Under the pieces are notes generated by a model. The model did no database searches. It saw only the letters and a program-made list of their open reading frames with translations, and was not told the DNA's origin. This document shows, piece after piece, positions 10,810 through 20,227 of a stretch of DNA of 64,000 bases. Within the stretch, counting starts at the first letter, position 1; each line of letters begins with the position of its first letter. The translations under genes and the position numbers were made by a program. The stretch is from Kappaphycus alvarezii (lineage: Eukaryota; Rhodophyta; Florideophyceae; Gigartinales; Solieriaceae): contig NADL03000478.1 of NCBI GenBank assembly GCA_002205965.3, forward strand, positions 211,001-275,000, written 5' to 3'.

Positions 10810-11501
10810 TTTTCTAGTCTTCGATTATCTGAGCTTGTTTAATAGCTCTAGCTAGCCGCAATGGCGACCACAGGGGAAGGTAAAGCAGAGCTATCACTTG
10901 GAATACCAAACGTGTGAGCCAGGTCAGGCCAATAGGTTGAAAGACCTGTAAGCGACGAAGACGCATGGTGCCGATCCGTACAGCGTACGGATGGTACCCA
11001 CTGCCACGACATTCCATACAATATATGGATTGTGCTTGCAGCTAGTGCTGAGCTCAAGTCGGGCGAATAGCCCTTACAGCAGCCACAACGACCAGTACAA
11101 TGTACGGATGCTGCTTGCCGCCTCTGCGCACATCGTCACCCTCACATTCCGGATAAGGTTGAGCTGGAGATACAACACCCAGCGGGGCTGGCGACACGAC
11201 ACCTAGCGCGACTATCCATATACTGCCATCACACGGGGAAACCGGTGTACCACGTATCACCGTCGACAGGCCAGGGTTTAATCCGCCGCCATAAGCGGCT
11301 GGAGGAGACTCAGAAAACTCAGAGAGAATATCTACCCTAGTAAAGGCAGCTCGGAAGCACCAGACCACCGCAGTCCGACATCGCCGTCACCCTAGCCACA
11401 CTCTCGTATCTCCAATACCTCATCTCTCTCATTGCCTCTCTCCTCTACGAATTCCCTTTCCCGATCCAACCGCGCGACACTAGCACACTCTTGACACTAG
11501 C
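10810..11501. other. 692-bp insertion of unknown type in Copia-B gag
   Basis: The sequence splits gag and is bordered on both sides by GTCGAC (10804-10809 and 11502-11507), a likely 6-bp target duplication. The ends show a weak inverted match (CTAGTC against CTAGTG). Internally a GTACGGATG motif recurs near 10983 and 11102. No transposase or RT frame is visible. It could be a solo LTR of an unseen family or a small non-autonomous DNA element. Confidence 0.6.
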
Positions 11502-11507
11502 GTCGAC

Positions 11508-11976
11508 CATTTCTCTTATGTTTAAGTCCTAGATGCGTTACACTGTTCTTTAGGTCTGTGAGACGGTTAAAGAACTGTATTACACTCTCACCAGCACTCA
11601 TCTTGATCGCTTGATACCGTTCTAGGTAGCAGTCGACGGAAGCCGTGAAGACAGCGTTAAACTGTGCCTTCGGTGTATTCCATACTGCTTTGGGGCCTTC
11701 TAATTCAATCACAGAAGCGCAACAATCATCTGTAACACTCAACAAGATATCCGCCAATGTTTGGTCTTTCCTTGACTGATACTTTCGGAACTCATCAATG
11801 TTATTAGGATCTGGAATATGCGCTGTACCTTTCACAATATTCCATGAACCTTCACTCGTCAAAACGAGTTTCATCTTCCGAGAACAACTGTGGTAATTCT
11901 CGGAGTTGAGCTTCTCGATCTTAAGACGACTTATGTCCATCATGTTCTCACTAAAACCTTGCATTGTGGACTGCAT
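11508..11976 (-). CDS. Copia-B Gag, N-terminal part
   Basis: Copia-type Gag start with the IEKLNSENYHSC motif comparable to Copia-A (IEKLGEDNFHIW) and the later SVIQFFNRLTDL helix. It is interrupted after about 155 residues by the inserted segment at 10810-11501 and resumes at 10802, where RALMRGLREEFEHV matches the usual LRGLPERFEHL of Gag. A one-base phase change remains even without the insert, so the gene was also frameshifted. Confidence 0.78.
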
Positions 11977-12066
11977 ACCAGATAAAAAACGGTTCGTAGT
12001 ACGAAACGAACGAGAACAACGTACAACTAAACAAGTGACAATAGGATACGATACAGGGCTAGTGTT

Positions 12067-12080
12067 TTGGGCCCATAATC
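12067..12080 (-). promoter_or_regulatory. Copia-B primer-binding site, half-tRNA type
   Basis: Minus strand GATTATGGGCCCAA next to the LTR, again matching the initiator tRNA-Met anticodon arm. Gag starts about 90 bp further on. Confidence 0.75.
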
Positions 12081-12488
12081 TATTACAGGTGAACTCGTTT
12101 TACTCAAACACACGCTTACCACGGGATGTACAATTTCTACTTTGTTCATGATCGGTACCAAGTACGGCTTAAGTATGCATAGAACTATCAGTAAAAGTCA
12201 ACTGCATTGCAAGTCCGAGTGGATCATGTTGATTCCGGATGCTGTAGCATCCTGCTACCGAAAGTGCTGAATAAGCATGATTAGTGCTTGCTGCAAGGTA
12301 TCAGGCCAAGTTGGGAAACACTTGTGTACATCATGGTAACTTTCAGTATCTGATAGCTGATAAGTGCATTTGTCCAGCTACGGGGCTGACGAGTACAGCT
12401 TCATACAGTGGAGTCAATGTCTAATCAGGAAGCATCTAGACACGAAACATTACGTGGCAGTTGAGGTCGGGGTCCATAAACTGCAACA
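12081..12488 (-). repeat. Copia-B 5' LTR
   Basis: Starts TGTTGCAGTTTATGG on the minus strand and ends at the primer site 12067-12080. The outer 27 bp recur at 7063-7089, which defines the element borders. Its ends resemble those of Copia-A (TGTTG at one end, CCTSTAWTA at the other), so the two families are related. Confidence 0.82.
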
Positions 12489-12686
12489 TCTTTGTCTGCA
12501 TTTTGAAAACATGTTTGTGAAGAGTTCAGAGTATATCGTTATTACCCTTGCTGCGTCGGGGGGAAGCTTGTGTTTCAATGTTGCAGGAGTGAGGCCCTTT
12601 TGGTCTGCTGCAACACAATGTCCATTATACCTTTCAGAAGTAAACGACCAAAACATTTTCCCCCCTTTTGGTTTGTGCACTCGCAT
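12489..12686 (-). pseudogene. Truncated ORF next to Copia-B, possible host exon
   Basis: From an ATG at 12686 the minus strand stays open up to the Copia-B LTR at 12488, giving about 66 residues beginning MRVHKPKGGKMFW with mixed composition. The LTR cuts it. It may be the first exon of a host gene or part of an older element. I do not recognise the product. Confidence 0.3.
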
Positions 12687-12786
12687 TTGTCAAGTATAAA
12701 GATATTTACAGGACCCAGCGAGCCAATGGTTACGGCATGGCAATTACACCAATAGGGCCTGTAATAATACTGTAAGGAGTACAGTA

Positions 12787-13171
12787 TGTAGTATGCGAAG
12801 TGTCAACGAGGGGAGCGGGAAAGGGAAGCACGGTCAACGGGTACAAAGGTCCCCCGAGATGCAGTTGCAGTCCCGTATTTGGTTGTTCTAGTAGGTAGAG
12901 TCACTAGAACGGTCGATATTTCTCTCTGGCTTCAAAAACTGCCTCTCTCCTCACGCCCCGATCGGGCAGTGAGGGCTTCCTTATATAGCCGTTCGATAGC
13001 TATAGAATAGCAGATAAAGTAGACGATAGCCACTGTCTTACCGGGAGCACGATGCTTTACAGTAGTATTGCCACTTGGCTGTTTAGGGCACAAATCATTG
13101 GATCTGCCAAGTCAGATCAATCGTGGCCTGTGATTGAACGAGACTGTTTGTACAGTATACACTTTACAACA
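12787..13171 (-). repeat. Copia-C 3' LTR
   Basis: 385 bp, TGTTGTAAAGTG to ACTACA on the minus strand. Contains a TATATAAG box near 12972-12979 (minus). Confidence 0.9.
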
Positions 13172-13435
13172 TACCCCCTGATTGGGCCAAAACGGTCCTT
13201 ATACAGTAAAAGGCCCAATTAATTAAAATCCTTGAACTGAATAATACGAAACGTAAATAATAAGTGTGGACGTCGATTAAATTGAAATTAGCCGTTTGCC
13301 ATGTGAAGTAGAGTACAGTGCACCATACAAACGCCTTCTTGGTGGTCCAGAACGAACATATTTCGGCACCATGAAAAAAACAATAAAACAACTGCAGCTT
13401 TGATGTCAGCAATGTTTTCCAAATGACCCAATTGA

Positions 13436-13966
13436 CAAAAGCAATCGACGTCTGATCCGTCTAGAGGTTGTACATATAACCACCAATCTTCTTCAGCATT
13501 TGCAGTTCCTCTTCAGCCACAGCATCCAACAGCCATCTTCCCAAGGTTTCCATTCAACAATCCAGACCTTGTGAATGCGTACGCCCGCATTCAGACACCA
13601 CCCCCTTCACCCCCTCTAAATGACCAGGGTTTCCCTTTGTGCTGGTTCGACAGCAATTTCCTTGTAGATGACACTTCGGATGTCATTTTTGTCAGCACGA
13701 CAGGCCCAAAATTTGACCTGGACGGATGTGGTTCTTCGAGCGCGAGCGACACGTCACCAAGACCGTCACCTCCTACTGACAGCGTGTCGTCCACGGAATC
13801 AGCGAAGACACCTGGCACTGACTACCCCCGGCACCGGTTGGTAGATGGTGAGGCGGTAGAGGCAGATTTCGGCGAAAAAGACTTTGCACCCCAAACAGTG
13901 GACACGTGTTCAACATGTGGATCTCCTTGGGACAGAAGAGTGAGAAGGAAATTAGAATTCGAATAA
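13436..13966 (+). CDS. Antisense additional ORF inside Copia-C
   Basis: Open frame of about 176 codons on the strand opposite to pol, between RNase H and the 3' LTR. No in-frame ATG is present in the open part, but a CT-rich run ending in CAG near 13490-13505 could be a 3' splice site, so a 5' exon may exist. The product would be proline- and serine-rich in its first half (PPPSPPL; SPRPSPPTDS) and end with CSTCGSPWDRRVRRKL, a possible two-cysteine metal or redox motif next to a basic tail. Extra ORFs in this position, on either strand, are known from plant LTR elements. Function unknown. Confidence 0.45.
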   Translation, partial: QKQSTSDPSRGCTYNHQSSSAFAVPLQPQHPTAIFPRFPFNNPDLVNAYARIQTPPPSPPLNDQGFPLCWFDSNFLVDDTSDVIFVSTTGPKFDLDGCGSSSASDTSPRPSPPTDSVSSTESAKTPGTDYPRHRLVDGEAVEADFGEKDFAPQTVDTCSTCGSPWDRRVRRKLEFE

Positions 13967-14272
13967 TTCTAAATTAAAATAAAGCATGGCCAATTGATTG
14001 GAGTGGTTCCAAATATCCCGCGTGTCCAATTATCCGAATCGAGAAAGAGGGTACATATTGCGCAGGTGCTCGTATACAGTGCATTATTCGAAGTCGGCAC
14101 CACTTAATGGTTATTTCAAGAAACGTGGCACAAGTTTGCAAACCTGTAACGAAGAAATCCAAGATTATTGAACTGAAACGCAAGTCCATAATCAAGTAGT
14201 GTATCAAGGTTATGGTATTAAGCGGCCATCAGGATGGTACACAATCGTTAAATGGTTTGTCGCCTCAATGAA

Positions 14273-14719
14273 TCACTGGATACCCGTTTCGATTTCCTCT
14301 TTTGTTTTGACTCTCTCGGCTTCATGAAGAATATCAGAGTCCAAGAGTCCAAGAGCGCAGGTTTGATTGAGTTTGCGGAAGGTGTCCAAGTTCCTCTTTG
14401 TCAGAGCATCAGCGATGTTGTTGGCGCCCTTTATCCATTGCATAACAGCGATTTCTCCTGACCCAAAGGAGTCTCTCAACCATTCGACTGTTGGTCGCAG
14501 CCTATAGTTGCGACCTTCGTGAAGAGTGGTGATGGTCGAGTAGAGTCCATGTGAGTCAACTGTCAAAACAAGTGGCAGAGAACGATCAGCCGCGTACATC
14601 TTCGACAAGCAGTATGCCATGAGTCCAGCCCGATCGGCTGACTCTGCAGCTGCTAGTATTTCCGCCCCCATGGACGAAAACGAGACTAGCCTACTTAGAG
14701 CTGTGCCAGTCGATGGCAT
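14273..14719 (-). CDS. Copia-C RNase H
   Basis: 148 residues. SMGAEILAAAES supplies the glutamate motif, LTVDSHGLYSTI an aspartate, and NIADALTKRNLDTF the final aspartate segment typical of copia RNase H. The start is probably internal to the original Pol; a frameshift near 14720-14790 separates it from RT. Confidence 0.82.
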   Translation of the reverse strand: MPSTGTALSRLVSFSSMGAEILAAAESADRAGLMAYCLSKMYAADRSLPLVLTVDSHGLYSTITTLHEGRNYRLRPTVEWLRDSFGSGEIAVMQWIKGANNIADALTKRNLDTFRKLNQTCALGLLDSDILHEAERVKTKEEIETGIQ

Positions 14720-14786
14720 GGAATATCTTAGAGTTCGGAAAGAAGATTCTAGAGAGGTAACCTGTTCGGCCGTAGGACGATTTGCC

Positions 14787-15554
14787 TCAGCTCACGTCAG
14801 AGAAGGCTAAGTAAGCCGCATCGTTGGCACTGACGTCATGATTAGAAGGCACACGATACGTGAGGACCAGCGAGAGCTGTCGAATTTCAGGGATAGCGCG
14901 ATTGGCTTCACTCAAGTGGTGCACTCTCAGATCGGAGGTCCATTGCTGCAAAGTACTCGATACAAAGGCAGCAGGGCTGATAAATCCATGGCAAAGCCAA
15001 TTAAGCTGTCCAGCAAGTGCTTGGAATGACGTAATCTCATCCGGTGAGCATTTAGCTTCTTGGTCTTTCCTCCTAATGCGGTCTAATGGGATTTTTTCAA
15101 TGGTGTCCATGTATTCCTTCATAGAGACAGTGATTTTGAGATCAGTATATTGAAGGATATGGAGTCTATTGAGGACCAGGTTCGACTGGGAAACGAATCT
15201 GCAGACTTTGAATCGGTTAGAAATCGCATCATGGAAATCTTGAATCTGTTGAGCGTGACCGGCGAGTAGGAAATCATCCACAACTTTGGCGACAATGAGA
15301 AGCAAATTTCCGGATGGATCCCGTTTCAAGAATAGTTGCGGCTTTCCAGGAACGCATTCAAGCCCACTGCTGAGCATCCATTCTTCAACTGCGAGTTGCC
15401 ACAGCCGGCCTGATTCCACAAGACCGTAGGCGGAGACGAGCACCTTCGACACGAAGAAGCTGTTCTTTGTCCATCCTTTCGGCAAGCGGACATATACGTT
15501 TCGATTCAAAATTCCGGATTGGAGGAAAGTGCCAGAAATGTCTATCGTCACCAA
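14787..15554 (-). CDS. Copia-C reverse transcriptase
   Basis: 255 residues of RVT_2. Entry motif TIDISGTFLQSG, then SAYGLVESGRLW, and the catalytic box KVVDDFLLAG in which both aspartates are kept though the usual Y is V. The segment ALAGQLNWLCHGFISPAAFVS matches the region after the palm. It reads as one open frame and is the best preserved part of this Pol. Confidence 0.87.
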   Translation of the reverse strand: MVTIDISGTFLQSGILNRNVYVRLPKGWTKNSFFVSKVLVSAYGLVESGRLWQLAVEEWMLSSGLECVPGKPQLFLKRDPSGNLLLIVAKVVDDFLLAGHAQQIQDFHDAISNRFKVCRFVSQSNLVLNRLHILQYTDLKITVSMKEYMDTIEKIPLDRIRRKDQEAKCSPDEITSFQALAGQLNWLCHGFISPAAFVSSTLQQWTSDLRVHHLSEANRAIPEIRQLSLVLTYRVPSNHDVSANDAAYLAFSDVS

Positions 15555-15903
15555 GGAGAACCGAAGTATCGCTGCAGCAGAAAGGAGAGCCCGTATTACA
15601 GGAAACTGAGCCGTTGCTGGTCCTTACGGATGAAATTCTTCTCCTTATCCATGGTACCGTGTGGAACCAATCTGCACTTCAATTTCAATTTGTCTGATTC
15701 TTCATCATTTTTGACTTGGAAGAAACAATGCGAGGATATTAGATTTGCATCTCTTGGTAGGCTTCTAATATTGACTTACTTGTACGCTTTTTATCCTGGT
15801 AATTAGACTTTTCCTTCTGGACAGATTCGTCAATAAGCCACCTTGGCGCCATTGAAACGATATTACTTTCCGTCACAGGCTCATAACCAATCGCATTTCG
15901 AAT

Positions 15904-16739
15904 TTACCAAAATATGGTTTGCTTCTGTGATTTCAACTCTTGCGGGAACTTCTTTCTGTCCGGTCGACTGGTTGGATTATTCTGAGTTATGTCAAATTCG
16001 ACATCCTTGAACGTAGCCTGATTGGCATTATTCTTAGTCACAAGGAACGGAACGATTATCCGATTTTTCTGGATGTCATCGATACGACTCGAGAACAATG
16101 AAGAACGATGTTCGTCTGACCGCTTCGCTTCGAGATTGTTCAGTCTCTGGTATTGGTCTTGGTATAGAAGCAGGCAGGATAGGTGCAGCGGCAACAGATG
16201 CACCTTCTTCATCCAACGGGATCTGATTGCCCTGCCCTTGTTCTGAATCCTTGATACTGTCCAACTCTTGCAAAAGGGATGAAGATGGGTATAACCGTAT
16301 GTCCTCGTATGCGATTTTCAGCCGTTTCCCGGTTCCGTGTTTGCTCCGTGTGAGCTCGACGAAATGTTCTTTGCGCTTTAGACCTGATCCAAATTCCAAA
16401 CACCATGTTTTTTTTGCTTCTCAAAGAAGTACACTGGAGTTCCTCTCGTCAAAATATTTGACGAACAGTGTTAGGCGATCGAGATTCCAACATATTTGAG
16501 AGCGTGCGGTGTGCGACTTGCTCACAATGTGCGTCAATTAACTCGGAGTCCACTGGCATCTGTGGAAGACCAAGAATAGATGGTGCATATCCTCTTGCAA
16601 GTTCAAAGGCACTGACACGATTATTTCCACGAAGAAGATTCGTTGCAAGTACGGCTCTTGAGACGATTTCCTGAACCGTGAACGAAGTACCACGTGTTTT
16701 TCGTTCGTGCATTGCATCCTTGAGAATACGCAGTGGCAT
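15904..16739 (-). CDS. Copia-C integrase C-terminus and linker, broken
   Basis: Frame 16739-16449 holds SAFELARGYAPSILG, a conserved stretch near the end of this family's integrase. Frames 16399-16076 and 16212-15904 cover the linker before RT, including RIIVPFLVTKNN. Several phase changes. 15555-15903 continues the N-terminal RT region without a long open frame. Confidence 0.65.
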
Positions 16740-16812
16740 CTGACGTAGGGTAAGTTTGCACTTTCTACTGAACCGATTTTGCTATGTCTCCTCACAGGAC
16801 GAGGCTTCGGTT

Positions 16813-17325
16813 TTATGCCATGTTTTTGCAACGTCTTGCAAAAATCATCATTGTTGAATTCCTGATCAAACGATATGAATCAGGGGCTCCATTCATTGCG
16901 ATCCAGTGAGTTTCAAAGATTCTTCCAGCTTCTTCCGTATCTCTAGCAGACACAACAACCGCATTGCAGAAGCGTGAAGCCAGGTCTTTCATGTGGAATA
17001 TCGGGTACTTCGTCAATTCAACCACGTACATGAAATCGATTTGCACGTCCTCGTTAAATGTTCGAAGTGGCCTTTTCAAGGATATCTTGCGCACATTGAG
17101 CAGACGTCCAGTCGTCTTGCAGCTGGAGCACTTTTCCAGAAAAGCTTCTAGGGCTTGCTCTAAGAGTGGAGAAAGAACTTCGCCCCGTTTGCAGAGATCC
17201 TTCATGTCCTTTAGAGGCAAATGCGAGTAAAGGTGAAGTTTTGAAGCGAACTCTCTCGCAGATTTTCCCATGAATCGCGATTTTTTGCTACCTTCGTCTG
17301 CCGAGTCTCCATTGGTTCCATGCAA
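16813..17325 (-). CDS. Copia-C integrase N-terminal part
   Basis: 170 residues. A zinc-finger-like region (HLYSH, KCSSCKTTGR) is followed by VQIDFMYV with the first catalytic aspartate. The second aspartate region after GAPDSYRL is altered and the frame closes soon after. Confidence 0.72.
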   Translation of the reverse strand: MHGTNGDSADEGSKKSRFMGKSAREFASKLHLYSHLPLKDMKDLCKRGEVLSPLLEQALEAFLEKCSSCKTTGRLLNVRKISLKRPLRTFNEDVQIDFMYVVELTKYPIFHMKDLASRFCNAVVVSARDTEEAGRIFETHWIAMNGAPDSYRLIRNSTMMIFARRCKNMA

Positions 17326-17331
17326 AGCCCG

Positions 17332-17760
17332 CTAGGTTGCAAGGTAGCTTTGGAACTTGTATATTTGGCTCATAACAACATGAAGATGAGTTCGAGTTTC
17401 TCTACCTTCAGTAACATAGATCGGAAGCACTATTTTGCTATCCGATCCTTCTATTACACCTTTAGGTATAAAAAGAACACGGGATGTATGCGAATTGAAC
17501 ACATCAGATTTGCTCAATACACAATTTCCAAGTAGAGTAGGACCATCGCCTTTCGTGATATAGAACGGAATAACGATTTTATTTCCTTTCAAATCTTCAA
17601 GAGGTAGTCTCCATATGCCGAATGTGAGCTCCGCATCACTGCAGTTCTGTCCATAACCGTGGTAGAATGGCTCACAATCTAAGGACTCCAACTTGAATTC
17701 GATGCCCATGGCTAAAGACAGCGCTACTGCTGACTTAATTCCTCCGACGGATCGGGGCAA
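17332..17760 (-). CDS. Copia-C protease region, catalytic triplet disrupted
   Basis: 142 residues following LPRSVGGIKSA, where this family normally has the aspartic protease D-T/S-G triplet just upstream. Here the ILD that should start the triplet is in another frame, so the active site is split by an indel. FGIWRLPLEDLKGNKIVIPF and the repeated FIP and PIYV segments fit a retropepsin fold. Confidence 0.62.
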   Translation of the reverse strand: MPRSVGGIKSAVALSLAMGIEFKLESLDCEPFYHGYGQNCSDAELTFGIWRLPLEDLKGNKIVIPFYITKGDGPTLLGNCVLSKSDVFNSHTSRVLFIPKGVIEGSDSKIVLPIYVTEGRETRTHLHVVMSQIYKFQSYLAT

Positions 17761-17896
17761 ACCTCGTCCAAAATAGGATTCGGATCGTTATGCATTGGTT
17801 TCTGATCAGACTTTGTAGGGATTCCGCCTACCAGGCTCCTTTGCCCTTGGAATGCTTGGAGCCCGGACGAAAATACCCATTGAAGTTTTCAGGTAT

Positions 17897-18871
17897 TCAG
17901 TTTATTTCGGAATCTTCGTCATGGCGATCTTTTGATTCTCGAATCTTCAAAGTGGCATAGCTCGGACGCTGGCACTTCAAATCACCTCGAGCGTGGTCTT
18001 TCCTTCCATAGTCCATGCAGGCTTCTCCGACGAGTTCCACCAGCATTGTTGACTTCTTCCTCTTGCCATCCCGATCGGATTTGTAATTATCGCGGTCATT
18101 GCCGTAAGTCTTCCGCTTCTTTCCGTTGAAAGCGCGATGTTTTGACTGGTTTCTGATCCTTGACTCTCGTTGACCATTCTCTTGACTTCCAAAGAAACTC
18201 CTAACTCTATGGTCAACTGCAGACTCAATTTGAGCCTTTGTTACCGAGGCTTCAGTTTTGTTGGTAGTCTGAGCAAGAGAGCGGAGTACATCCACCGCGT
18301 CATCCAGACTTAAGGTGCAACGACGACCAGAGGAAGCAATGGATTTGGCTATATCTCGAGTACCATTTAGTTTCTTGATATTATCGAAGATGGGCTTGGC
18401 ATCTAGACACATATCATTGAACCGTCCCGCCACATTCCTGATGGAGAGTTTTCCAGTACGACTGGAACTTCCAGAGGCTCTTGCAATCGAAACAGCAAGC
18501 TTTCTGGCACTCAAAGATATATTCTGTGCCTCATCCAAAGTCAATGTGAACTTTTTCTCATCGTGTATCGTTTCCTTGCTTCTTTCCTCCGCCATTCCAA
18601 TAAGTCTGAGATTTGCATTGGTAAGGGAAGCTTCTGAGAGAGAGGCGTTATTGAGGAGGGTTATTGCCAGTACTTCTCCGATTTGAGATTGACTGGTTGA
18701 TCCTGCTTTCATTAGGTGCTCTGCGGCGAGTCCGCGCAACCTAGACACATAACGGTTCAAGTCTTCATTGTTCTTTCGCTTGCAAAAAGTCACCTTATTG
18801 AAGGAATCAATGAGGCGAGTAACCACGGAGATGGGAGGATCTTGGGCAATCAAGTCCACGATCTCTTGCAC
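17897..18871 (-). CDS. Copia-C Gag
   Basis: 324 residues. The segment LIDSFNKVTFCKRKNNEDLNRYVSRLRGL and the following SQIGEVLAITLLNNASL are typical of copia-like Gag. Near the C-terminus CMDYGRKDHARGDLKC resembles a CCHC knuckle with the second cysteine changed to tyrosine. The N-terminal 60 residues are in another frame at 19153-18965 (SWRKKVASWVELIATAAEKG). Confidence 0.78.
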   Translation of the reverse strand: MQEIVDLIAQDPPISVVTRLIDSFNKVTFCKRKNNEDLNRYVSRLRGLAAEHLMKAGSTSQSQIGEVLAITLLNNASLSEASLTNANLRLIGMAEERSKETIHDEKKFTLTLDEAQNISLSARKLAVSIARASGSSSRTGKLSIRNVAGRFNDMCLDAKPIFDNIKKLNGTRDIAKSIASSGRRCTLSLDDAVDVLRSLAQTTNKTEASVTKAQIESAVDHRVRSFFGSQENGQRESRIRNQSKHRAFNGKKRKTYGNDRDNYKSDRDGKRKKSTMLVELVGEACMDYGRKDHARGDLKCQRPSYATLKIRESKDRHDEDSEIN

Positions 18872-18964
18872 AGCTTTGACTTGGTCTTCCTGCTTTTAAT
18901 CGATCTTTACTTGCTCTTGCGCTTCGTCTACAAGACTCTGCTGAGCTTGTCGAAGACCTCGATC

Positions 18965-19153
18965 TTATAGTTGACGCCCAAGTGTGTTGAATGCCGTTTT
19001 GTAGAATTTGTCTTCTCCCTTCTCGGCTGCGGTTGCAATTAATTCAACCCAGCTTGCAACTTTCTTTCTCCACGATAGGGATTCTTGGTCCGGCTCGAAT
19101 ACCGAAGGGTTCATCATGCCAAAACCTTTCTCAAAGTCCTTCCCTGGGCCCAT
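18965..19153 (-). CDS. Copia-C Gag N-terminal fragment
   Basis: 62 residues beginning at the first ATG after the primer site. The motif WVELIATAAEKGEDKFYKTAFNT is followed by a stop near 18965; the remaining Gag lies in another frame at 18871-17897. Confidence 0.7.
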   Translation of the reverse strand: MGPGKDFEKGFGMMNPSVFEPDQESLSWRKKVASWVELIATAAEKGEDKFYKTAFNTLGRQL

Positions 19154-19156
19154 AAC
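19144..19156 (-). promoter_or_regulatory. Copia-C primer-binding site, half-tRNA type
   Basis: Minus strand GTTATGGGCCCAG directly follows the LTR end ACTACA. It matches the anticodon arm of initiator tRNA-Met. Confidence 0.85.
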
Positions 19157-19547
19157 TGTAGTATGCGTAGTGCCAGCGAGGGGGAGCGGGAAAGGGAAGC
19201 ACGGTCAACGGGTACAAAGGTCCCCCGGGATGCAGTTGCAGTCCCGTATTCGGTTGTTTTAGTAGGTAGAGTCGCTAGAACGGTCGATATTTCTCTCTGA
19301 CTCCAAAAACTGCCTCTCTCCTCACGCCCCGATCGGGCAGTGAGGGCTTCCATATATAGCCGTTCGATAGCTATAGAATATCAGATACAGTAGTCGATAG
19401 CCACTGTATTACCGGGAGCACGATGCTGTACAGTAGTATTACCACTTGGCTGTTTAGGGCACAAATCATTGGATCTGCCAAGTCAGATCAGTCGTGGCCT
19501 GTGATTGGCCGAGACCGTTCGTACAATATACACTTTACAGTACAACA
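19157..19547 (-). repeat. Copia-C 5' LTR
   Basis: 391 bp, the partner of 12787-13171 with scattered substitutions and small indels. Confidence 0.9.
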
Positions 19548-19620
19548 CAGTATGCATCGTCGCGAGTACAGTGTATATATGTTGCACCTGCATATGTCTG
19601 TGCTAAAGTAATCGAATTGG

Positions 19621-20124
19621 CTATTCGGGCCCATAAGAGCATCCCCACCGGTTAGGCCTAACAGAGCAAAACAATTGCCATGTGCTTTGACTTAATTGGG
19701 TATTATTAAATTTTCTTCTTTTCATTTTTGACCCCCGTGTGAAATCCCCAGCGGGAGTGATGATGTCAACTTTCTGTGCGACAAATATACCCTCATGCTT
19801 ACCTCCTACCCATCCAAGTGCAGTGCTGCAGCGCTGCCAACCATCTTCTGAACTGATCCTCAAACCAAACAAAGTTGCACAATGCAGTCTACAGTTCTCC
19901 AGGAGTTTGTCAGTGACGAAGCCTCGAAATAATCGACACTCTGCTGAATTCGAATAGCGATGAAGAAAAAGTCCAACGAGGGGGTTCCCAACCGGGACGC
20001 GCACCAAATATTTAGCGCTACCGTATATATTGGAAGGAGGGGTATGCTGGGAAGGCGTTGAGTTTGTCCTGCTATCGGATGGTGTTGGTTGCTGGATGTG
20101 ATCCGAAAGGTAGAGATTACTCAT
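19621..20124 (-). CDS. Hypothetical ORF between Copia-C and Copia-D
   Basis: 167 codons from an ATG (MSNLYLSDHIQQ). No domain recognised. The stop lies just beyond GCSYGPE, which is encoded by another copy of the half-tRNA motif at 19627-19636, so the 3' part overlaps repeat sequence. Could be a host gene fragment or chance. Confidence 0.25.
   Translation of the reverse strand: MSNLYLSDHIQQPTPSDSRTNSTPSQHTPPSNIYGSAKYLVRVPVGNPLVGLFLHRYSNSAECRLFRGFVTDKLLENCRLHCATLFGLRISSEDGWQRCSTALGWVGGKHEGIFVAQKVDIITPAGDFTRGSKMKRRKFNNTQLSQSTWQLFCSVRPNRWGCSYGPE
19627..19636 (-). promoter_or_regulatory. Isolated half-tRNA primer-site motif
   Basis: TTATGGGCCC on the minus strand, 80 bp outside Copia-C. It may mark a still older copia element into whose leader Copia-C inserted. 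No matching LTR pair is visible. Confidence 0.4.
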
Positions 20125-20227
20125 CGCGATGAATCGATCGAAGAAGGTAGCTCTTTTTTAGAGAAGAAATCACAGCGAAAGCCACGTGCGATTCGGTTAG
20201 TCGATGTTGTGGGAGAACAGGCAGTTG

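Larger units (their letters stand above)
7061..12488 (-). mobile_element. Copia-B: older Ty1/copia element, host of Copia-A
   Basis: Leftward element. Its 5' LTR is 12081-12488. Only the last 29 bp of its 3' LTR remain at 7061-7089, because Copia-A sits inside that LTR. The order gag, protease, integrase, RT, RNase H is clear, but there are at least ten frame breaks plus a 692-bp insertion in gag. It is decayed more deeply than Copia-A. Confidence 0.88.
12787..19547 (-). mobile_element. Copia-C: complete leftward copia-like element with target duplication
   Basis: LTRs at 12787-13171 and 19157-19547, flanked by CAGTA on both sides (12782-12786 and 19548-19552). Half-tRNA primer site at 19144-19156; polypurine tract CAGGGGGTA (minus strand) next to the 3' LTR. 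Gag, protease, integrase, RT and RNase H follow in copia order. The LTRs differ by many substitutions, so it is older than Copia-A. A 1.1-kb segment between RNase H and the 3' LTR carries an ORF on the opposite strand. Confidence 0.92.
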
